64,000 bases of DNA, from positions 42,739,838-42,803,837 of the forward strand of contig NC_092345.1 of assembly GCF_963676685.1 (NCBI RefSeq), in the 5' to 3' direction. A model generated the notes under the pieces. It ran no database searches and was not told the DNA's origin. It saw only the letters and a list, made by a program, of their open reading frames with translations. Positions 35,108 through 47,479 of this stretch are shown here, piece after piece; position 1 is the first letter of the stretch, and each line of letters opens with the position of its first letter. The stretch is from Mytilus edulis (lineage: Eukaryota > Mollusca > Bivalvia > Mytilida > Mytilidae). The position numbers and the translations under genes were made by a program.

Positions 35108-38100
35108 ACTTTATAGATACTCTGGGTTACTTGAATTCTACATTACTTATAAGCATCATATTGGTTGTTCTATTATGGATCCGAAGCAGACGACCGACAC
35201 ATTTTCCTCCAGGACCAACACCTTTTCCAATTATTGGTAATTTTCACACCTTAGTTAAAGGAGATCTGTTCAAAGTAATGCGTGGCCTGCGAAAGGAATA
35301 TGGTGATATCTTCAGTCTTTCCTTAGGAAAACAATGGGTGACTGTCATTAATGGAAACGAAAATTTGCGTGAACTATTGGTAAAAAGAGCTGATGTTACA
35401 ACTGACAGGCCATCATGTTTTGTTTTCCGCCAAGGAAAAAATAAAGGTATGCATTTGAGATAAACAAAAGTTCATACTAGTATTATAAATTTGAAAACTT
35501 GCAATAAAATATGCAGAAAGTGTCTTTTTCATTTATTGTCCGTACCTTCAGTGCCATTTTCATAACAAAGTAAAAAATCTAAATTAATAAATAAATACGC
35601 AATTTTGTTTGACTTACTTGATATACAAACAAGAAGGTAAAATATCCAACACCTTCACATTGATAATGATTTAAAACACTATAAGTTAAGCAACGATAGA
35701 CGGTCGAAGGACCCAACTGGGGATCCCGGGTGGTAAAGACAAAATAGAGATACTAGACAGGACAAATAAAAATATCCCCAATAACCTGACTGACCAATTT
35801 TTTAGTTTTTTTTCAATATTAATTCTTTTTCATAACTATTGTATGTACAGCAATAAATTTTTTTGTTATCACGTTGTAATATTTAATATTCTAGGTATTG
35901 TAAGTGCCAGTGGATCGTCCTGGAAGCAGCAAAGGGCATTCGCTGTTTCAAAGCTGCGAGACTTTGGGTTTGGAAAGCGAAGTTTTGAATCCAGCGTGTC
36001 AGAAGAAGTTGAACAACTCTGTAATTTGATAAACAGCTTTAATGGCAAATCATTTGACATATCTGGCATAATTCACACGAGCATATCAAATAATGTGATG
36101 TCTATTACCGTTGGGCGACGATTTGACTATGATGATCCTAAATTTCAGCAATTTGTTTATCTTCTAAATGAAAACGCTAAAAACTCTGCGTTAGTAGGAC
36201 CATTAAACTTTGCTCCGTTTTTAAGGAAAATTCCTGGAGACCCTTTTGGGGCTAAACAGATATCAAACAATGTAAGAGAGACATTCAAGTTTTTCCGAAC
36301 AGAAATCAACGAACACGAAAAAACATTGGATACAGATAATTTACGTGACTTCATTGATATTTACTTAAAAGAAATAAAGAACCAGGAAGAGGAGGAAACC
36401 AGTGAGTTTACAGGTACGTCAATAAACCAACTGTAATTGTATATAAAATAGCATATGAACGACCTATTAATTAAACTGTTAGAATCAGACATATTAACAT
36501 TTTTGAATTAAATAGAATTATATCTTTATTTTTTTTTATTAATTCGCACGAAGCCAAACACTTGGACAAATGAGCGCAAGAAAAGCGAAAAAACGACAAG
36601 AATAGCACAATAAAAATAGTATAAGAACTCCCACATGTGAATTTAGTTTGAACCCAATTACCTTTTGACAATACATTTATGAGCTATGTAAAGCTTTCCG
36701 ATTCCTTAAAATAATATATAAATGAAAATTCTAAGCGATATGAAAATATTTAATGTAATTGACGCAAACGATTGCAATGAAAATTAAAGTTATAATAATG
36801 TTTATTTAAAGTGCCCATCAATGTGTTATTATATCATGAAACAGTTTGAGTTTATCCATTAATAGAATGGTCATACAAAAAGAAACACTGTTTGTTTGTA
36901 TCCAAGTTCTTTCAAAGTCTCTTTAGTATTGTGTTTTGTTTTACTGTATCTATCAGTTACCTTAACCTTACCTTGACCTGATGTTTTGATATATATCTCA
37001 ATTACCAAAAACTATAAATGAATTTAAAAGTTTAGAAAAATATCCAAATTACCCGATCGTCTGATATCGCAATTAATCCCGACCTAGCTTTGATCTTCCA
37101 AACAAACATGTGCTTCAAAAAGGCATATATATAAGTCATACTTTTTATTACTTCTTTAATTATTGTATATCATTTTGAATGTATGCGCATAGACGTAATA
37201 TTCATTTTTTTTAAATTTTAGCTGGACAGCTGCTGACCATAATGGCCGATTTATTCGTAGCTGGAACAGAAACTACTGCGACAACAATAAGATGGGCGAT
37301 CATGTATCTCCTAAATAATATGGATATTCAAAAGAAAATGCACAAAGAAATCGAAGACGTTATTGGAAGTGGACGTCCACCCTGTATGTCAGATAAACCA
37401 AATCTTCCATATTGTGAGGCTGTTATTTTAGAATCTCTCAGACTTGGCAATGTTGTGCCATATGCCTTGCCACATAAAGCTTCTGACGATATTGTTTACA
37501 AAGGATTTACTATTCCAAAAGATTCAATAATTCTTCCAAGTCTAGATTCCGTAGCATTCGATGAAAATCTTTTCCCTGATGCACATTCTTTCAAACCTGA
37601 ACGTTTCATAGACGAAAATGGTAGACTCTGTGGCCAAGACAAAGTTTTATCGTTTTCTTTGGGTAGGTTGATATTAATTAAAATACCATTTCGCCTTTTT
37701 TTCTTTTTTTCATTTTTTGCATTTTCAATATTGTGATGGAATTTAATAGTAACTTTGATGAAACTTACAAGAATCTGCAATACGAAGGAAGTTCTAAATT
37801 AGATTTTGACTTTTTGTTGGAATAAAATTGAGGATGGAAATGGAGAATATGTCAAAGAGACAACAACCTGACGAAAGAGCAGACATTTAGAAGAATGTAG
37901 TAGATGATTGACTCGTATCTTCAATCAAATATGGTTCAAAAATATAAACCAAACGAAATAATAATAATAATAAATTGAGAATTACATAATATATATACAA
38001 TAAATTTGAATAGTAACAATTTCTTTTAACATTCTTGACGATCATTTACTACAATGTTTTACATTCAAACTTTTTAAAATAAACATTTGAGTTAAAAGAG

Positions 38101-38320
38101 CGATAATCGTTATTAAAATTTCAAATTGTTTATTACAGGTCGAAGAGTATGCCTAGGAGAAGCTCTTGCCAGAATGGAATTGTTTTTATACATAACATCC
38201 CTTGTACAGAGATTTGAATTCCTTCCGAAAGAAGGCAACAATCCACCAGCAATCAAAGGAAATCTCGGTGTAACATATTGCCCAGAAGCTTTCGAATTTA
38301 GAGCGGTCTCAAGGAGTTAA
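35101..38320 (+). CDS. Cytochrome P450, CYP2 clan (four exons, 495 aa)
   Basis: Microsomal haem-thiolate monooxygenase; substrate unknown. Exons are 35,101-35,446, 35,895-36,413, 37,222-37,662 and 38,139-38,320. All junctions are GT-AG and phase 1 with G split between exons, giving 1,488 nt including the stop. An N-terminal hydrophobic anchor (LLISIILVVLLW) is followed by basic residues and the PPGP hinge. Helix C has WKQQR, the I-helix AGTETT, the K-helix ESLR, then KPERF and the haem loop FSLGRRVCLG with its cysteine ligand, split between exons 3 and 4. Length is normal for the family and no key residue is missing. The start is chosen at 35,101 because ATG 35,056 lies before the predicted transcription start. 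Vertebrate CYP2 genes usually have nine exons, so this gene has fewer. A numbered subfamily cannot be assigned without alignment. Confidence 0.93.
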
Positions 38321-38339
38321 AAACTGAAAAATGAATGGT

Positions 38340-38545
38340 TATTGTATTTCACTTGTTGTATCATATTGTATCATATTTTCATATTTTCATATTTTCAAAT
38401 TTTACATATTTCATAATTTCATATATTTCATATATTTCAAATATTTCATATTTTCATATTTCATATATTTCATGTAACATATATTTCAAATATTTCATAT
38501 CACATATATTTCATATTTCATATATATCGTGTATTTCATTTTTCA
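38340..38545 (+). repeat. TTTCATA-type microsatellite just after the P450 stop
   Basis: Irregular runs of ATTTCATA/ATATTTCA and ATTTTCATA units, about 200 bp, starting 20 bp after the stop. It is probably part of the 3' untranslated region, since no polyadenylation signal precedes it. Confidence 0.8.
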
Positions 38546-38800
38546 TTTAAACGAATTGCAAGTTCATTGTTGTAATAGATTTTTGCTGTTAATGTACTAC
38601 ATGTATATTTGTAATAGGTGCTGTGAATGTACTACATTAGTCAATAACGTTTAACATATCAAGTTTATATACTATGTTTTTATTATGCTATAATAAGTGC
38701 TATCAGAGGTGGTAAATTTAGCTGCATCTGACAAAGATCTCATCTCAGTGAAATTCTTATGCCAAAGTTAATCACTGAATTATATACTGTTATTTTGTTG

Positions 38801-38806
38801 AATAAA
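38801..38806 (+). terminator. Candidate polyadenylation signal for the P450 gene
   Basis: AATAAA in AT-rich DNA, about 480 nt after the stop codon. It is the first canonical hexamer I see downstream, but such hexamers are common in this composition. Confidence 0.3.
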
Positions 38807-38849
38807 ATTATTGTTATAATAAAACTAATCAATGCTACACATGTTTTAT

Positions 38850-40430
38850 TCGTTATTAATGCATTCTTCGCGGAACAAGTAAAAAAACTACATGGCTTAA
38901 ATACATATTTTGATGAAACCCATGCTCTGTATTATGACAGGGTTTTAGAGGCTTTCTTGGTCAAAATGAACGATGTGGGAAAAAAATCAAACACAGAAGA
39001 AATACAACAAAGGTCTTGACTTTTTACAGTGTTTTCTTTTTTTCTATGTTATTCGATTTTGTGCTTCGTATCAATCTGTTATCTTCAGCCAATTTCAATT
39101 GATTTTCAGTTTGTTCTTATATTGTGTTGTTACACCTCTATCGCTGGTTAGGACAACGTTGGGCGCTCTTAACCCCCCCCCCCCCCTCCCCATTCTTAAT
39201 GTTGCCGACCCTTATAAAAAGTCGGTCATTCAGTGTTATTTGTTGCTGTTTGTTAGATTTGTTTTTTGTTAATAATTTTGTAATAAATAAGGCTATTGGT
39301 TTTCTCATCTGAGTTATTTCACATTTTGTCGTGTAAGAATCTTTTATACTAGTAGCTAACTAAAGAGTAAGGAATTTGCTTATAGTTGATGTCCGAACAG
39401 TTCTCTTAGCTCCGCGTATTGGGGACTCCAATAAAAAAAATGACTTATTGGCAACCATTCCACCATCTCCTTTTTGCATATAAATAATATTCACAATCTT
39501 GGTTGCATTTAACCAAAAAAACAGCTGCGCAAGGGTCCCAAGATATACTCATGGTTTATATATCAACTTGATGCAAGTATAAACTGGAATAAAATAAATA
39601 AAACATTAAATCAAAAGTCATGAACATTTCATTACAGAAATACTTTGGATATCCAATTGCGTATATAAGTAAAAACGTCCACATCTCTGGAAAAAACACC
39701 CCAAAACTGGATATTATTCAATCCTAACAACAATGACGAAGTGTGTTGTAAATAAATTCGAGCACACTCGAGTTAGTGCATCACAAATGATATATTAACT
39801 CTAAAATTTGATGGTTTAATCCCATAACTCGAGCATGATAAATTGGAAAATATTTATCATCGGAGGGAAGCTTGACTCTACCAATCTAAAAAGAGGTGTT
39901 TCAAGTAAATCGACAGAACATACTCTGTCTACGAAATGTGCAAATCAAACATTGTCAAACCAAAATATGATGGTAAGAGTCATTTTATTCTTAAACGACA
40001 AATATTGTATACAGGTCGGGATACAGGTGTCATGAGCAAACACGTCAAGATATCAGCCTTATAATTTGGTACACCTGACGTACGTCACTAGATATAAGAA
40101 GATGTGTGATGAGTGCCAATGTGACAACTCTCCTACCATGTCACAATTTATAAAAAAAAACCATTGTAGGTGTTACGTCTACATACGACTCATAAGTGAC
40201 GATAAAAACATTCCAAAGGCAAAATCAAAAACGGATGTTGGCGTTCGGACGGAGAGACAGATTAACCATGGTATCTATGATGAGTTTATATACATTAAAA
40301 TACAAGTACATTCCATCGTAGACGGGCGTATAAAAACTGACAACATGAATCTCATTAAATAGTACACTGTAAAGCACCGAAGCACGTTATACTTTTTGTT
40401 ACTATACTATATATAAAAATATTAATTTTC
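38850..40430. other. Intergenic DNA with repeat fragments
   Basis: No gene identified. The open frame at 38,759-39,019 has a plausible helix-like composition but no recognised domain. A run of about 14 C lies at 39,173-39,186. About 40,085-40,285 holds decayed dispersed repeat sequence (AAGATGTGTGATGAGTGCCAATGTGAC; GGTATCTATGATGAGTTTA). Confidence 0.4.
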
Positions 40431-40472
40431 GCGAACCATTTAGGTCACGGAAATTCCAAAATATGGCATCAG

Positions 40473-40950
40473 TAAGGAGAGTTGTGCAAATAATGTGAAT
40501 CATACACAGAACCCCCATCCAAATTATCTCTAGCTAAAAGTACTCATCTTTTTCTATTTTATATGTACTAACAATATTCAATTTTTCTATAATTTCGATT
40601 AAAATATTCCAAAATCTGAGTAAAAATAGATCGAATGCCCCAAATAAACATTGTCTGATTGGTTGAAGTACTGTGGCGTCGATGCTTAGCATAATAAGCC
40701 TCGATGTAAAGCACACGCTTCACAGGAATAAGGAGAGTTTTACAAATAATGTGAATACACAGATCCTCCATCCTATTTATATTTTACTGGAAATGTTGCA
40801 GTGTTCATCATTTCTGTTTTGATTCTGCTCACAACATTCCATTTTTTCTATAATTCCGATTTAAATATGTGGAACCCGCAATAAAAATAGATGGCCTTAA
40901 TCACGTGGCCTCCAAGATTTAATAGCAACGCAAAAAATTCCATTAATCAT
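40473..40950 (+). repeat. Diverged ~257-bp tandem duplication
   Basis: AAGGAGAG followed by CAAATAATGTGAAT recurs at 40,473 and 40,730. Both units continue with CAATATTCAATTTTTCTATAAT-like sequence and an ATAAAAATAGAT motif. No coding potential seen. Confidence 0.65.
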
Positions 40951-41082
40951 GTAACTCGAATAATTCAAGCCCTTACCGTCTCCGATTCTCTCCACCTTTC
41001 GAGGTTAATGTAGACTGTGATCGATAGTGAGCGTAATATAACGACTGGATTATTCGGGTTATTAATCATGTTGTACTTTGTT

Positions 41083-41234
41083 ACCAGTCGGAACTTCTCG
41101 GCCTTTCTGGTTGCACGCACTGAATAGCCGAGTAGTTCCGATTGACGATGTTACATTAGCCTGGGGTCCTGGCTACTGATTAGCTCCGCTACTTATCGAC
41201 GCAGTATGATTGGGCCAGGTTTTCCAGGCTAATG
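41083..41234. repeat. Two adjacent inverted repeats (paired hairpins)
   Basis: CAGTCGGAACTTCTCGGC (about 41,084) pairs with GCCGAGTAGTTCCGATTGAC (about 41,127). Next, CATTAGCCTGGGGTCCTGGC (41,154) pairs with GCCAGGTTTTCCAGGCTAATG (ending 41,234). Two stems side by side in GC-richer sequence than the surroundings. It could be part of an inverted-repeat transposon or a structured transcript; no known RNA family recognised. Confidence 0.5.
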
Positions 41235-42370
41235 TTACATAAGCCGAATCACACATACAGATCTTTGCGCTCAAATGTAATTTTTGGTGAAGTATACAGG
41301 TAACTTCGTTTACGAAAATTTATACACACTTTTTCATTAACATATTACCAGACTTTTGCATATTCACGTTTTTTTATGCTGAACTGTAGTCGAATTCAAT
41401 TCTATACATTTTTTTTACGTGAAGCAATAGGAGTAGGAATATTTTTTCGCGCCAATTTAAGCAGCTTCATCACCATCAACAAAATTATTTATTGTTATTT
41501 TCGTGAAATTTTAGTCATATAGTTTATCAATTAGAGAATTTTTGGTAAGTATTACTTATTAATGTTAAGGTTCTACTGATGTGCTTCTCTAGACCTTTTT
41601 GACGGTTCGTTTTATCCCATTTATCTCAATACTATCTCCGATAACAGAAATGTCAACCCGACCTATTCGTGTCGAAAGTGAAAATCGCATCTATTTGATG
41701 AAATAATTTCTTCTTCAGCGGTTCATGCATTATATCTGTAATATTTGATAACTAATCACATTCACGTTACATGTTTGCATGAAAATGGTTATGTATTGGT
41801 GAATTGTAAGGGCGATGCAACATGGGAGGTCAGTGCGCGATCACGTGACATTATTATTTGTAAACATGCATGCTCCCCGTGTAACACGTGTCTGAATTAT
41901 CCTTTCAAAGTGTTATGAATCTTTCAATCACTATTTTATGATATATTTCTTTTTGTTTTTAGGTCTGCATATCAGTATAGTCCAAGTGAATTAGTAATAG
42001 TTCTGAGTTGTGTGTTGTTTTTTTTTTTTTTATAGAATTAGAAGGTAACTATAAGTCTACATAAGTTATATTTAACTAATGTCTAAAAAGATAACTCCAC
42101 TTTCCCTCTATATTTAAAACCGCATACTAATTTAAACAGCATTTGCTCCCCTTGAACACTAATTTGCCCCTTCTTCGTCATTTCCCTTTAAATTTGCGCA
42201 AAAGTCATACTTTTAGTCCATTTACAGTAATGACCGATTTGTGATTTTACCATCTTAACTGCAATTTTCATATTGAACACATTTCACCATTCAGTTTCCC
42301 ACGTTTTTTGTCTTATATGAAGGATGTTAACTTTTTAGGTCATGTTTTCCTAAACACCTTATTGCTATTT
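41235..42370. other. AT-rich intergenic DNA
   Basis: No gene or named repeat. Poly-T runs near 42,019 and 41,408. Confidence 0.4.
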
Positions 42371-42821
42371 GGTTAGAGAACACAATTAATTTGTAGTGCA
42401 TTTCTTTTAGAACATATATGAAAATTAAAAAAATCCCACCCGCGCTTTCTCAATGAAACTTTTACAGTGTGTTGTACTACTTTTGGGACAAATTATATCA
42501 AAATTAAAGAACACTTCATCGTCTCTAACCCAAAATATGGACAATTTTATTTTTAGGGCGTCTTGAAATCTTTTGACAGCTTCCGAAGTCCTATATTTCA
42601 ACCTTTTTCACCTGGACCAAATCACTACTTTCCTTTAAAATTCGGGACCCAAATTTTTTTACAGTGTAATTTCACCCCCCTACTTACAATTTGAGGCATT
42701 AAACATGGAGAAATTAATATGGAAGGGGTATTAAAATTAATGGCAAGTAACCCACTATTAGCACTAGGGACTGTATTCATGAACAATGAAAATCAAGGGA
42801 CGACAATTGTGGTCTCGGACC
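42371..42821 (+). mobile_element. ~450-bp inverted-repeat element, copy 1
   Basis: The right end reads CAATTGTGGTCTCGGACC; the left end GGTTAGAGAACACAATTAAT is its diverged inverted partner. The interior holds CACCTGGACCAAATCACTAC and a CGGGACCCAAATTTTTTTAC stretch. Copy 2 is at 45,508-45,959 in the same orientation. Non-autonomous; family not assigned because target duplications are unclear. Confidence 0.7.
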
Positions 42822-42935
42822 TAATAGGATAGAAAGAGTTGACAAATCTTAAAAAAAACTTAGTATGACCAAAGCTTAATAAATTATAACACTGCTTGCA
42901 AAGTTTCACAACAATAGGATATACATTATAGACAA

Positions 42936-43595
42936 CAAGTACACACCCGTGATATCGCGGGTCCGTGACTGAATTAAAGTATATAACTATGCCTGAGCCT
43001 TATTTTAGTAATTGGTATTGTCATCTGATAAAGTCATGTCGATTATAAGATACAGTTTTCTTTGCTTTCAAATCTTTCTGTTTGAACCCGTCGACCTGGA
43101 ACTTATCAATTATTGGAAATATTAATTATTTGGAAAACAAAAGGTCCAGGCTATTTAGGAATGGGGTATTTTTTAATCAACAGCATTGTCCTATATTAGT
43201 TATCTTAGAAAGTCTTGCTGATTGCTGAATAAAGCTACAATAGGGAACAATTTGACAATGATTGAATTTAGTAGTGTCAGCCCTTTGATTATGACCCGTG
43301 TATATAGCAAAATCCTAAATACACCGTTTGGTGGTGCGCCTGTCAAATGCGGAACGTACAGATAAGGTAATAGCTAACAGGTGAATATACTATTGGTATC
43401 GGTATCGGATTAGACCCGGAACTTGTTAATTATTGGCAATATTAATTATGTGGAAAACAAAAGGGTCTGGAGTGGTGTCATTTTTAATCTACACCATTGT
43501 CCTATATTAGTTATATATAGAGTTGAATTCTTTGATTTGTCGTTTTTACCCGATGACGGCTGACAAATTGGACCTCGTAATTTTAGTATTATAGA
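42936..43595 (-). mobile_element. Helitron-like element, left copy of an inverted pair
   Basis: On the minus strand it starts TCTATAATACTAAAATTACG after an A (from 43,595) and ends with the hairpin CCCGCGATATCACGGG, then GTGTGTACTTG followed by T. The terminal CTTG departs from the Helitron CTRR rule by one base. Two internal modules about 320 bp apart share GGAACTT(A/G)T(C/T)AATTATTGG. No coding content. Its 5' end faces that of the right copy across 480 bp. Confidence 0.75.
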
Positions 43596-44075
43596 TATGT
43601 TAAATTCTATACTCATCTTTGCGTGTTAAATTTTGACGTGAAAATTGGAAAATTTCAACTATCAACATGTTTGGCTTTAAAAATTAAAATATTGCAAAAA
43701 AATTCCATTGAAATGTCTTAATATATCATTTATTATGTTCATAAAGCAATAGAGTACTCATTTGATTTATCAGACTTAGCATAATTATTCAAAAGTCAAA
43801 TTTATATCAGCCTGGGCCTGAAAATTGATGTTTTTCATTGAAAGGGGGCCTTTCATGAAGATGTAATATTTTCCAGCAATTTTAAATTTGTGAAGCTTTT
43901 TGGTTATAAATAATCCTTACATATATGTATTGCATGTACTTGAAATGGAAAGAAAAGTTACAAATATCATATCATATTAGTTTAAAAGGGTCTTAAGCCA
44001 AGTAAGACTCGAAAAAAATAAGGGTCAATTTAGACTGTGCCACATATTTCCATTAAAAAACGCATATTGAGGCTA
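43596..44075. other. Spacer between inverted Helitron copies
   Basis: 480 bp of AT-rich single-copy-looking sequence with no self-complementarity to the arms and no reading frame of note. It contains a GGGCCTGAAAATTG...GGGGGCC stretch. Confidence 0.5.
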
Positions 44076-44801
44076 TCTATAATACTAAAATTACGAGGTC
44101 CAATTTATCAGCCGGCATCAGGTAAAAACGACATATCAAAGAATTCAACTTTATATATAGCTAATATAGGACAATTGTGTAGATTAAAAATTACATCACT
44201 CCAGACCCTTTTGTTTTCCACATAATTGATATTGCCAATAATTAACAAGTTCCGGGTCGAATCCGGTACCGATACCAAAAGTATATCCACCTGTTACCCA
44301 TTACCTTATCTGTACGTTCCGCATCTAACAGGCGCACCACCAAATGGTGTATTTGATTTTACTATATACACGGGTCATAATCACAAAGTCGACACAACTA
44401 AATTCAATCATTGTCAAATTGGTCCCTATTGTAGTTTTTTAATTAGTAAAACTTTCTAAGATAACAATACGAATACTAAAAATTTGGACTAAGGCGTATA
44501 GGTACAGTTTTCAATTTGTTAGCGGGCATGACGCAAAACAGCGAATCAAAGATTTGAACTTTATTGGACAATGCTGTTGATTAAAAAATACTCAATTCCA
44601 GGACCTGAATATTATCAATAATTGAAAAGTTCCAGGTCGACGGGTTCAAACAGAAAGATTTGAAAGCAGAGAAAACTGTGTATCTTATCATCGGCACGAG
44701 TCGACTTTATCAGATGGCAATACCAATACTAAAATAAGGCTCACGCATAGTTATATACTTTAATTCAGTCACGGACCCGCGATATCACGGGTGTGTTCTA
44801 G
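44076..44801 (+). mobile_element. Helitron-like element, right copy of an inverted pair
   Basis: Starts TCTATAATACTAAAATTACG after an A and ends CCCGCGATATCACGGG-TGTGTTCTAG before a T: 5' TC, 3' hairpin, CTAG, A|T target. It is the reverse complement of 42,936-43,595 by eye over most of its length. The outermost ~50 bp are almost identical. It also has about 97 bp near 44,465-44,561 that the left copy lacks. No helicase; non-autonomous. Confidence 0.8.
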
Positions 44802-45507
44802 TAAGAAATAAAAAATTGTGTCTTTTTTTTTTCATTTCTATACTCATGTGACATGATACAACAAATCTGAGCACAAAAAGGCTCTTGCAATTAACTTTTC
44901 TTGCAGAGAGAATGGTCTGATAAAAAGATTTTTGGCTTTTTAGTGAAAAACTTGAATGCAATTTTAGTGTCAACAGGCTTATATTTAAACCACTTGCTAT
45001 CCTACAGAAGAAAAGAAAGATATGTGAAATGGAACAGGTACAATAGACATTGTAAAGTGCTTTTGGTTCAAATTTAGTGAGGTCTTTATTGTGGACTTCA
45101 AATTTTATGTACCAAGAACCCCACTTTTGACTTCATCCAAACAAGGGCGTTAGACAAGGGTCATTTATACAACACATTTTGCACATATTGTCTGAGATAA
45201 TCTTCTTTTCTGTAGATCCTGAGTTCATAAACAAGTAAAGGAACTAGATAAAGGCATAGAAACACAAGTATTGACACATGAAAACCTGTCCGATAGAAAG
45301 TCAGGATGCCATGTATGCATTAATATTGAAAAAGCCTTAAAATGCCTATTTTGACCATAAAATGCCAAAATTGGTAATTTTTGTAGAAATTCTATAGAAT
45401 AAAAGTTTGAATCCTTTAGTTTCATGCTATTTGACAAATTGACACCACCAAATCATTTAAGGAAGTTGCCCAAGTACAGATTCTATATTGACAGACTTCA
45501 CCTCTTA
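44802..45507. other. AT-rich spacer
   Basis: No gene or repeat recognised between the right Helitron-like copy and copy 2 of the 450-bp element. Confidence 0.4.
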
Positions 45508-45959
45508 GGTCCGAGAACACAATTAATTGGTAGCGCATTTCTTTTAGAACATAAATGAAAATAAAAAAAATCCCACCTGCGCTTTCTCAATGAAACTTTT
45601 ACAATGTGTTGTACTACTTTTTGGACAAATTATATCAAAATTGTAGAAAACTTCATCGTTTCTAACTCAAAATATGAACAATTTTATCTTTAGGGCGTCT
45701 TGAAATCTTTTGACAGCTTCCGAAGTCCTATATTTCAACATTTTTCACCTGGACCAAATCACTACCTTCTTTTTAAATTCGGGACCCAAATTTTTTTACA
45801 GTGTAATTTCACCCCCTTACTTACAATTTGAGGCATTAAACATGGATAAATTAATTTGGAAGGGTTATTAAAATTAATGGCAAGTAACCCACTATTAACA
45901 CTAGGGACTTTATTCGTTGAACAACGAAAATCAAGGGACAACAATTGTGGTCTCGAACC
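45508..45959 (+). mobile_element. ~450-bp inverted-repeat element, copy 2
   Basis: Starts GGTCCGAGAACACAATTAAT and ends CAATTGTGGTCTCGAACC, so the termini are inverted. It aligns along its length with 42,371-42,821 with scattered differences. Open frames in it are not conserved between copies. Confidence 0.75.
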
Positions 45960-46826
45960 ATTTGTCTGTCTGGATTGTTAAAACCACAAAATCAGATAGT
46001 GATGAATATGCAAGTTTTCAACAATCCCGGAAAATACGAAAAATACACCTTATCGCTATTTAATCCAATCTGGGAAAGACAGTCAAATGTACAACTCCCT
46101 GTTTGGGTCATGTGGCTGAAAATAGAGTTTTTTTAGTAGAGAGCTGAGGGAGTAAAAACTTTAGAAAGCGATCATCAAGAAACTTTAAGGGGGTGGCGGG
46201 TCTAAATCATTTATATAGGATTTCTCTATATTTTTCTATAAATGAACTTTATATTATAGTTAATAGAAAAATAAAATAAAAAAAGTGGGGTCACCCTTCA
46301 TTTGCGCTCATAATCAGTCTCCCAAAGAAGCATACATTTATGTAAAAGTGTTTTTTTTCTGTTGAAGTAATAGGAGAAATAAAGTTAATATCGAAATAAA
46401 AAAAGAAATTTATTACAGAAATCGCTCAAATTTTACAATAATTTAGTTTAAGTACAGCTTACATATGGAAATGATATTAAAAAATAAAGGTCACAGATGA
46501 GTTGAAAAAGATATTTCAATTTTAAAGCAAAAAAATGACATTTACCCACCAAAGGGAGATCATTTGGAACTTTTTCAATGATGAATACATTCTAAAAGTC
46601 ATCTGGGGCCAACACAAATTTATTGTTTTGAATGATTTTTGTACCATATGATAAAGTAACAACTACAAAAGGTAACAAATAAAATTTGTAATGAAAAACA
46701 AATGGTTTTTTTTTCTGAAAATTTTATACCCTCGAGGCTCCTTAATCATGTTAATATAGTATGTTCCACTTTTTTCGAAATTAAAATTGAAGTAAAAAAT
46801 TATTTTGTTTAAAGTTTTTACGGTAA
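45960..46826. other. AT-rich intergenic DNA
   Basis: No gene or known repeat identified. Confidence 0.4.
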
Positions 46827-47024
46827 GGGACGACATCAAAAGATCAATGTAAGATAAAAAAAACTTAATTCAAATAGTTTGGGGGTTGGACTGCGGCAAA
46901 ATATATCCATATGGGTCAATCAGTTTTTCCCAAATTAAGTTAAGAAGGGGGTAGGGGGGTCAGTGAAAAAACTATGTGAATTAAGTTTTTTATCCTTCAT
47001 AAGTTGAACTTTTGGTGTCGTCCT
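46827..47024. mobile_element. ~198-bp PIF/Harbinger-like MITE with TAA target duplication
   Basis: The left arm GGGACGACATCAAAAGATC and right arm ACTTTTGGTGTCGTCC are inverted, continuing inward through AAAAAACTTAATTCA on both sides. TAA stands outside each end. Second copy of the family at 21,961-22,196. A G-rich core (GGGGGTAGGGGGG), no transposase. Confidence 0.75.
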
Positions 47025-47479
47025 TAAGTTAAAACAGGTCTCATAAAAAAGTATTGTGCATCAGTTTAAATTTCATGAATTCTTAAATCACATGTATATG
47101 AATCATGGACTATAATTCTTTATAGCAATGTCTGTTAGCCATTTAGGGGTCTTTTGCATTTAAAGTTCAGATTAAGTGGGTTTATTTTGCGAAAAATGAC
47201 CTCAATATAAAGGACAATATATATATATATATATATATATAGACAATATATAGACTCAAAAAATGGTATATCAAACAGAAGACAAAAAAGGGAAAATATA
47301 GTGAATTTTGGAGAATTTATATTATTAAATGTACATGCATTTGAAATATTTAAGACCCATGGTGACCTAGCTACCAGTTTAGAAAACAGTGATTTAAATG
47401 CTAGTCTATTAGAGGGATATTTCATTTTCATTGGTAGTAGATATAGAATCTTATTTTATCATGAAGTCCAATTTGAAAA

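Noticed and set aside
38759..39019. Open frame downstream of the P450 gene with helix-like composition
   Set aside because: No domain recognised, no splice-supported partner, and it overlaps the likely 3' untranslated region of the P450 gene.
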